Below are positions 7,110-11,781 of a stretch of DNA of 11,781 nucleotides, in pieces. A program made the position numbers and the translations under genes. The notes under the pieces are model-generated. The model made no database searches and was not told the DNA's origin. It saw only the letters and a program-made list of their open reading frames with translations. Source of the stretch: CALUTH01 sp964452495 (GTDB lineage Bacteria; Cyanobacteriota; Vampirovibrionia; Gastranaerophilales; Gastranaerophilaceae); assembly GCA_964452495.1 (NCBI GenBank), contig CAYVMC010000037.1, positions 1 to 11,781 of the forward strand, in the 5' to 3' direction. Positions within the stretch are counted from its first letter, which is position 1; each line of letters opens with the position of its first letter.

Positions 7110-7274
7110 TCAGATTATAACATGAGAAACACAAATAGTAAAAAATTTTTCGTTAACATCTATAATTGCCCACCGAACAGCATCAATGTTCCTTTTTAGC
7201 AATTCCCCCTCTATATATTCTGTGGTAAAAGTATTAATATTTTCAAGTTGTAAATTTTCGGAAATTATTTTCAT
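7110..7274 (-). CDS. Small hypothetical protein, 54 residues, overlapping the glmS stop
   Basis: The ORF begins MKIISENLQLENINTFTTEY and ends FFTICVSHVII. Its ATG shares a base with the glmS TAA (TAATG), the usual layout for translation by re-initiation, and only a weak ribosome site precedes it. It closes with TGA 21 bases before ahcY. I do not recognise the family. It has no signal peptide. The second half, AVRWAIIDVNEKFFTICVS, looks like two strands with a turn. The composition is protein-like rather than random AT-rich translation. The extended -10 of ahcY lies inside its last codons. It may be co-transcribed with glmS. Without homologues it could still be a chance ORF. Confidence 0.55.
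   Translation of the reverse strand: MKIISENLQLENINTFTTEYIEGELLKRNIDAVRWAIIDVNEKFFTICVSHVII
7114..7142 (-). promoter_or_regulatory. Extended -10 promoter of ahcY
   Basis: On the minus strand TTTACT (7137-7142), a 17-base spacer and TGTTATAAT are seen, that is, a full TATAAT at 7114-7119 preceded by the TGn extension. Initiation near 7107 gives a leader of about 20 bases that includes the AGAGG site. It sits inside the end of the 54-residue ORF. Confidence 0.6.
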
Positions 7275-9118
7275 TACTCTACCGTAACTGATTTAGCAAG
7301 GTTTCTTGGCTGATCTACATCTTTACCCAGATACTCGGCAATATAGTACGCCAGCAATTGAAGCGGAACTATTGCAAGAATTGGAGACACAAGTTCATGT
7401 ACCTGCGGCACCCGTATTATATGTTCAAACAGTTCTAACAATTTTTCATCTTCTGAATCAGTTAAAGCAATCATTCTGGCATTTCTTGCCTTCGCTTCTT
7501 CGCTGTTTGAAAGAATTTTATCATACACACATCCCGTCATAAGAATTGATAAAACAGGCATTGTATCATCAAGCATTGCAATCGGACCGTGTTTAAGTTC
7601 ACCGGCAGGATATCCGGTTGCATTAATATAGCTTATTTCTTTAAGCTTCAATGCGCCTTCAAGTGCCGTTGCATAATTTATTCCTCTTGCGATAAACACA
7701 AAATTTTTAAACCCTGAATAGATTTTAGCGATTTCAGCAATTTGTTCTTTGTGAGATAAAACCGATTCTATCTTCATCGGAAGCATTATTAATTCATGTT
7801 TTAAAGCAGCCGTTAAACTTGTATCAACCGTACCTTTCATCTGAGCTATGTGAATTGCCAGCAGATAAAACGACATAACCTGTGCAATATATGACTTTGT
7901 AGCCGCAACACTAACCTCTATACCTGCATTGACAGGGATTAAACTGTCAGCCTCTCTTGCCATTGTAGAATCAGGACGATTAGTAATTATCAAAATATGC
8001 GAACCGCGTTTTTTGGATTGCCTTACGGCTGTAAGAGTATCCGCCGTTTCACCTGACTGTGAAACCCCAATTACAAGAGTGTTTTTATCTGTTAACGTTT
8101 TTCTGTAAATATATTCGCTGGACGGTTCAATATCCACCGCAATATCGCATAATGTTTCAATTATATACTTACCTATTATTGCTGCATGTAAAGACGTTCC
8201 GCAAGCAACAACCTGAATTCGATTCAAGTGTTTAAGCATATTCTTGTCAATATTTACTTCGTTTAAGCTTACATCAGCATCTGAACTATGAAGCTTATCA
8301 GCAAGAATATTTCTTATAATATCCGGCTGTTCATGAATTTCTTTAAGCATAAAGTGCTTATACCCTTTTTTACTCAATGAAACCGACTCCCATGGAAGCA
8401 CTTCAATATGCGGCTTAACTATATTCCTGTCTTTGTCCATAATACCTAAAAAGTCACTATGAATTGTTGCTACCTGATTGTCTTCAAGATAAACAGCACG
8501 TTTTGTATATTCAATAATTGCCGGAACATCAGATGCAATGAAATACTCACCTTCCCCTATACCAACAAGCAAAGGAGCATTACGTTTTGTGGCAACTATT
8601 GTATCTTTTACATCCTGATGCATAATACATAAAGCGTATGAACCTTCTAAACGATCAGCAGCAAGACATACTGCTTCTGTCAGATTTTTAACCTTAGAAA
8701 ATTCATAAGCCACAAGATGTGCAATAACTTCTGTATCAGTTTGAGATCTGAATTTACATCCGCATTTCTCAAGTTCTTGTTTCAGCTCTTTGAAATTCTC
8801 AATAATTCCATTATGAACAACGACAAGTTTACCGCAGTTACATTGATGAGGATGAGCATTTAATTTATTGGGAACCCCATGAGTCGCCCATCTTATATGA
8901 CCGATACCTAGATGTGAATCAAGAAGCTTTGCGGCATCCAGTTTAACTCTATTTCTAAGATTAATGAGCTTGCCTTCTTCCTTAAATACACTAACTTTAT
9001 CATTAACCATAAGGGCAAGTCCGGCAGAATCATACCCGCGATATTCTTGTTTTGACAGTCCGTTTAAAAGAATATCTAATGCACAACCTTTACCTATATA
9101 CCCTACAATCCCGCACAT
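7274..9118 (-). CDS. glmS: Glutamine-fructose-6-phosphate aminotransferase GlmS
   Basis: GlmS makes glucosamine-6-phosphate from fructose-6-phosphate and glutamine, the first step towards UDP-GlcNAc for peptidoglycan and envelope sugars. The protein has 614 residues. An N-terminal class II glutamine amidotransferase domain (about 2-220) has the nucleophile Cys2 in MCGIVGYIG, plus RWATHG (76-81), HNG (102-104) and SDVPAI (196-201). Two SIS sugar-isomerase domains follow, marked by CGTSLHAA (306-313), SQSGET (353-358) and GELKHGPIA (506-514). The tail is QPRNLAKSVTVE. The frame is open for 15 codons further upstream, but Cys must follow the initiator Met. AAAGGAGC lies just upstream of the ATG at 9118, so that is the start. 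No glmS ribozyme can fit in the short leader. The next gene, a small ORF, overlaps its stop. Confidence 0.97.
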   Translation of the reverse strand: MCGIVGYIGKGCALDILLNGLSKQEYRGYDSAGLALMVNDKVSVFKEEGKLINLRNRVKLDAAKLLDSHLGIGHIRWATHGVPNKLNAHPHQCNCGKLVVVHNGIIENFKELKQELEKCGCKFRSQTDTEVIAHLVAYEFSKVKNLTEAVCLAADRLEGSYALCIMHQDVKDTIVATKRNAPLLVGIGEGEYFIASDVPAIIEYTKRAVYLEDNQVATIHSDFLGIMDKDRNIVKPHIEVLPWESVSLSKKGYKHFMLKEIHEQPDIIRNILADKLHSSDADVSLNEVNIDKNMLKHLNRIQVVACGTSLHAAIIGKYIIETLCDIAVDIEPSSEYIYRKTLTDKNTLVIGVSQSGETADTLTAVRQSKKRGSHILIITNRPDSTMAREADSLIPVNAGIEVSVAATKSYIAQVMSFYLLAIHIAQMKGTVDTSLTAALKHELIMLPMKIESVLSHKEQIAEIAKIYSGFKNFVFIARGINYATALEGALKLKEISYINATGYPAGELKHGPIAMLDDTMPVLSILMTGCVYDKILSNSEEAKARNARMIALTDSEDEKLLELFEHIIRVPQVHELVSPILAIVPLQLLAYYIAEYLGKDVDQPRNLAKSVTVE

Positions 9119-9126
9119 GCCTGCTG

Positions 9127-9134
9127 CTCCTTTT
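9127..9134 (-). promoter_or_regulatory. Ribosome binding site fixing the glmS start
   Basis: AAAGGAGC on the minus strand is about 8-10 bases before the ATG at 9118. It overrules the upstream in-frame ATG codons at 9160-9163, which would bury the catalytic Cys inside the chain. Confidence 0.85.
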
Positions 9135-9159
9135 TTACTTCTACTAAAACATTTTAACA

Positions 9160-9203
9160 TCAAAAAATCAAAAACCGGATTTCTTTATATTCTCTTAATC
9201 CGG
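9160..9203 (-). terminator. Terminator after the CheR-like gene
   Basis: AATCCGG (9197-9203) pairs with CCGGATT (9175-9181) around a 15-base loop. On the minus strand TTTTTGATTTTTTG follows. It separates the CheR-like gene from glmS, although its place in the glmS leader would also permit attenuation. Confidence 0.6.
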
Positions 9204-9255
9204 CACAATAACTCGAATAAAATATAAAAATCAAAATTTTATCAATGATTTAACT

Positions 9256-10263
9256 TCACATTCCTTTTTGGGACTTTTGCCAGATATTAATATCGCTTCT
9301 TACAGAGGTTAAATGTCTAAATCCGTTTTGTTGAAGGACTTTATAAACAAAGCTGTTATCAAAATATTGCATAGACTCTCCTTCTCCAAAAACAAAAATG
9401 CCATCATCCGATAAATTATTTCGTAATTGTCCGACGACTTGTTTTAAAGTATTTTCAGCGTTCTTGTTTAGCAAGCGCATACCACCAACAGGATGTGTTA
9501 TTATATGATATAGGGAATTAGAAAAGGTTATAATGTCCTGCTTTTCACCCTTTGTCACACTATCAAGCTCAAGAATATCACCGGTTTCAAATCTGCAATT
9601 ATTACCTTTTCCTTCTTTTAATACCACATACTTACTCTTGAAGTTCGGAACATAAATTCTGAGAAATTTTTTTAATAACCAATTATAAATTTGGGTTCTT
9701 AATTTTTGCTTTGGTAATACAGGCTGCTCTTCTGATATTTCAAAATAATCATCGAAATACTTTTTCAAAGCTCTCTCTTTTTCTGACAATCTTCTACCTT
9801 CGTCAAATACCAGAAATGAGTCCTTCAATGTATCTTCAAAATAATAAGACATATCAATATATCTATCCGGTATTTTATCCATTTTTTGCATCAGAAATTT
9901 CCTGCTTTTTGCCTGTTTTATAACAGGAAGGCTTATATCAATACCCAAAATATCCACATATTTACCAATGTCATTTAACAACATACTATAAGTCAACGAC
10001 TCTTCACCAGTAGAACATCCTCCCACCAATAACTTTACAGAATTTTTATCTCTAAAATTTTTCTTAATATACTCCTTTACAGCAAACTTTGTTTTAATAT
10101 CTCTAAAAAAACCGGTTTCATGAATAAGACACCCCAAACTATTTCCGGCAAAATTTTCAACACCAAAATGTCCAGTAAAATTTATATCAGTATACTGCGA
10201 GCGTTTATAATTTATTTTTATAGGAGCAATATATGGTGAAGATGTATAATTAATATTATTCAT
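9256..10263 (-). CDS. CheR-fold SAM-dependent methyltransferase, function unknown
   Basis: The 335-residue protein carries the CheR-type methyltransferase core. ETGFFRD (49-55) matches the conserved ET-x-FFR stretch. LLVGGCSTGEESLTYSMLL (78-96) is the SAM-binding motif I. DILGIDIS (104-111) is motif II. FETGDILELD (225-234) and DIITFSNSLYHII (243-255) take the place of the usual CRNVLIYF, and DDGIFVFGEGES (286-297) is the last strand. The all-helical CheR N-domain is missing, and an insertion of about 90 residues lies near 130-220. Residues 1-31 form a leader ending INFTGH, similar in style to the N-terminus of the next gene upstream. No chemotaxis genes are nearby, so glutamate methylation of chemoreceptors is unlikely and the substrate is unknown. 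AGAGGGG lies just before the ATG. A terminator follows the gene. Confidence 0.82.
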   Translation of the reverse strand: MNNINYTSSPYIAPIKINYKRSQYTDINFTGHFGVENFAGNSLGCLIHETGFFRDIKTKFAVKEYIKKNFRDKNSVKLLVGGCSTGEESLTYSMLLNDIGKYVDILGIDISLPVIKQAKSRKFLMQKMDKIPDRYIDMSYYFEDTLKDSFLVFDEGRRLSEKERALKKYFDDYFEISEEQPVLPKQKLRTQIYNWLLKKFLRIYVPNFKSKYVVLKEGKGNNCRFETGDILELDSVTKGEKQDIITFSNSLYHIITHPVGGMRLLNKNAENTLKQVVGQLRNNLSDDGIFVFGEGESMQYFDNSFVYKVLQQNGFRHLTSVRSDINIWQKSQKGM

Positions 10264-10339
10264 ACCCCTCTTAAACTCTATAAATATTTATATTTGCTAG
10301 AAAGAGATTTAATATTACAAAATCTTTACAACAATTACA

Positions 10340-11422
10340 TTAACTTCTTGTACGAGAGTAATGCTGCCTGACCATTTTTTCCGCCTGAAATTCTGTATAT
10401 TTATATTTTGATAGATTAAGAACAATACGCCCGTTAGATTCATTTGCCAGCGTTCGTTTTATTTTATAAGGGTAGGTCTCACAACCGCCAAGTTTGCCTT
10501 TGTAAATTGATGAAATAATTTGATTGATATAAACCTGACAAAATTGGGGAATATCAGGATAACGTTCTATATATTTCTCGAGCGGCATATTTGCTCTGCG
10601 GCTGTTTGCCTGCGCAGAAACAAGCATAAAATTACTAAGTGTATTGCCACCCCCCAAAGAATCAGGTTTTACATGTTCAATAGTTGCAACAGAAGCCCTT
10701 AACAATCGCTTGGCAATTTCCTGCTCAGAACGCTTTGCATATTTTACAACAAAAGCATTCTCACTACTGCCGGATGTTGGTAAAAACAATGCTTGATCTT
10801 TCATTCTTTCTAAAATTTTCTGCTCATCAGCATTTGAAGGTACTATCTCATCCAAGGAAGATATAAATGTTTTTCTCTTAAATGTATCCTCTTCCTTGTT
10901 TGCAAGTATAACCTGACGACAGCGTGTAGTTTTGCTTCTTACCCCCAGCGCAGTATTAGGAGATAATTCAAGAGATATTCTATCGACTTTATCAAGAACC
11001 AAAAATTCTTCAATCTTTAATCGAGCAAGTGCATCATCATAAAGCTTGTTTAAACAATCCTGAAACCTCCCGTTAGGATTTGTTTCGGAATACTTTTTAA
11101 AAACATCAAACATTTTCTTCTCGATTTTTTGCATATAATCAGTATAGGAAGATAATATTTTTACCCCGCTCCCAATGTTTTTTGATTTATCTATCCGTTT
11201 TTCAATACCGCCTATAACAGATCCGGAAATCATTTTTACTCCGGTATAAGGACATATTATATTTCTAAGCTTTTTGAGAATATTACCAGCAGAAGTATTG
11301 TTCGCCCGAAATACTACTATATCACCTGATGAACACGGCACCTTACCTGTAGTTTTATCGGCAGATGAACTACCATTTGTCATAGAATTATATTTATATA
11401 TTAAAACAGGTTGGATACGCAC
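10340..11422 (-). CDS. HNH-nuclease-like protein
   Basis: This 360-residue soluble protein has an HNH motif near the C-terminus: IEHVKPDSLGGGNTLSNF (248-265) then QANSRRANM (271-279). These match the DH...GG...N...CN-x2-K pattern of HNH endonucleases, with His250, Asn264 and Asn273 as the likely active-site set and Arg276 at the usual Lys. The zinc Cys pair that normally flanks the motif is absent. A lone ICPYTG (56-61), which recalls the first CPYCG knuckle, sits about 190 residues earlier. The region between is helical and charged. The N-terminus is polar with VVFRAN (36-41), like the leader of the CheR-like protein. The start is GTG, preceded by AGGTG at 7 bases. No restriction, phage or toxin partner is adjacent. 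It could be a stand-alone nuclease, a toxin or an effector; function is unknown. Confidence 0.78.
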   Translation of the reverse strand: MRIQPVLIYKYNSMTNGSSSADKTTGKVPCSSGDIVVFRANNTSAGNILKKLRNIICPYTGVKMISGSVIGGIEKRIDKSKNIGSGVKILSSYTDYMQKIEKKMFDVFKKYSETNPNGRFQDCLNKLYDDALARLKIEEFLVLDKVDRISLELSPNTALGVRSKTTRCRQVILANKEEDTFKRKTFISSLDEIVPSNADEQKILERMKDQALFLPTSGSSENAFVVKYAKRSEQEIAKRLLRASVATIEHVKPDSLGGGNTLSNFMLVSAQANSRRANMPLEKYIERYPDIPQFCQVYINQIISSIYKGKLGGCETYPYKIKRTLANESNGRIVLNLSKYKYTEFQAEKMVRQHYSRTRS

Positions 11423-11465
11423 TTATTGACACCTATAATTTTAATGGATATGCTCTGGCAAAACA

Positions 11466-11494
11466 CATATAGTAATAACTTCAAATTTATACAA
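11466..11494 (-). promoter_or_regulatory. Possible promoter of the HNH gene
   Basis: On the minus strand TTGTAT (11489-11494), a 17-base spacer and TATATG (11466-11471) form a modest pair about 45 bases before the GTG start. AT-rich context makes false matches likely. Confidence 0.3.
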
Positions 11495-11560
11495 TTTTTG
11501 AATATTTTTAAATACCGTTCTTTACATTTTAATATTTTGAACAGTGTACATACCCATTGG

Positions 11561-11575
11561 GCAGAAACATTCTGC
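11561..11575. repeat. Short perfect inverted repeat GCAGAA-ACA-TTCTGC
   Basis: Six bases pair perfectly around a 3-base centre. It lies about 140 bases from the HNH start and about 40 upstream of the + strand promoter candidate. No T-run follows, so it is more operator-like than terminator-like. Confidence 0.45.
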
Positions 11576-11610
11576 GATAATTCATAATTTGATATTAACA
11601 CAAAACAATA

Positions 11611-11639
11611 TTGTTGGACAGATCTGACAAATCTATAAA
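11611..11639 (+). promoter_or_regulatory. Promoter candidate for a gene beyond the right edge
   Basis: TTGTTG (11611-11616), a 17-base spacer and TATAAA (11634-11639) on the + strand. The spacer is largely a tandem pair, GACAGATCT and GACAAATCT (11617-11634). Initiation near 11646 would give a leader of at least 135 bases. Confidence 0.45.
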
Positions 11640-11775
11640 CCTCATTTTGTAAACTTTTGTAACAAAATTAAAAAATTTCCTAAAGTTTTAAGAAATTCTG
11701 CCGTAATAAGAAATATACCAAAAAACATCACATTTTGTATGAAATGTTAAAAGCTTAGTAAACAAAAGATTTTAT

Positions 11776-11780
11776 AGGAG
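11776..11780 (+). promoter_or_regulatory. Ribosome binding site at the window edge
   Basis: AGGAG on the + strand ends one base before the edge. A start codon is expected within about 10 bases outside the window, so a + strand gene probably begins there. Confidence 0.5.
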
Positions 11781-11781
11781 C

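Larger units (their letters stand above)
11423..11781. other. Gene-free divergent intergenic region
   Basis: This stretch of 359 bases is strongly AT-rich and I see no credible gene in it. A minus-strand reading of 66 codons has skewed Lys/Ile/Cys/Phe composition and no ribosome site. It holds candidate promoters in both directions, one inverted repeat, and three weak hairpins in the presumed + strand leader (11644-11668, 11674-11697, 11730-11747). No known riboswitch core was recognised. Confidence 0.6.

Noticed and set aside
7089..7273. SAH or SAM riboswitch before ahcY
   Set aside because: The space is taken by a small ORF and a promoter with a leader of about 20 bases. No riboswitch core is visible.
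8964..9227. 87-codon + strand ORF over the glmS 5' end
   Set aside because: It is antisense to the GlmS N-terminus and crosses the terminator at 9175-9203, with no family resemblance.
9119..9255. glmS ribozyme or riboswitch in the glmS leader
   Set aside because: At most about 55 bases lie between the terminator and the start codon, too short for the ribozyme, and its conserved core is not seen.
11401..11601. 66-codon minus-strand ORF upstream of the HNH gene
   Set aside because: The composition is typical of translated AT-rich spacer, no ribosome site is seen, and it overlaps the likely promoter and start of the HNH gene.

Overview
The window looks like a low-GC bacterial chromosome segment. 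The best guess is a gut Melainabacteria lineage (Vampirovibrionia, Candidatus Gastranaerophilales). This is an inference from three things: an anaerobe-type [FeFe]-hydrogenase maturase (hydF), an S-adenosylhomocysteine hydrolase of the shorter cyanobacterial/archaeal type, and two proteins with a short N-terminal leader ending in an F-T/R-G/A motif (INFTGH, VVFRAN) that I associate with this group. A Clostridia-like or Elusimicrobia-like anaerobe cannot be excluded without a search.

Layout. The left end (1-437, + strand) is the 3' end of a gene for an extreme poly-aspartate protein with a cysteine-pair repeat. It is closed by a hairpin terminator. A second terminator at 619-643 serves the opposite strand. 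From 654 to 11422 every convincing gene is on the minus strand. Read in the direction of transcription (right to left), they are: an HNH-nuclease-like protein (GTG start), a CheR-fold methyltransferase, a terminator, glmS, a 54-residue small ORF overlapping the glmS stop, ahcY, a terminator, an orphan MalG-type sugar ABC permease paired with hydF, a cytosolic EF-hand protein, a two-way terminator, a ribbon-helix-helix (RHH) regulator, a 56-residue small ORF, and a membrane acyltransferase. The last ~360 bases hold no gene, but appear to be the 5' leader of a + strand gene starting just past the edge, since a Shine-Dalgarno sequence lies at the very end.

How the genes relate. glmS (amino-sugar supply for cell wall and envelope) and ahcY (SAH removal and homocysteine recycling) are housekeeping genes. 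ahcY also has its own extended -10 promoter. hydF implies an [FeFe] hydrogenase elsewhere in the genome, but hydE, hydG and the hydrogenase are not here. The permease likewise lacks its MalF partner, binding protein and ATPase locally. The RHH gene is followed by an unrecognised small protein and an acyltransferase rather than by a standard toxin.

The parts most worth a second look are the two small genes (1797-1967 and 7110-7274), a predicted intergenic transcript at about 2407-2522 with promoter and terminator, the poly-Asp/CENGM repeat protein, and the leader motif shared by the HNH and CheR-like proteins. Nothing here clearly amounts to a complete undescribed system. All promoters and RNAs are read by eye.
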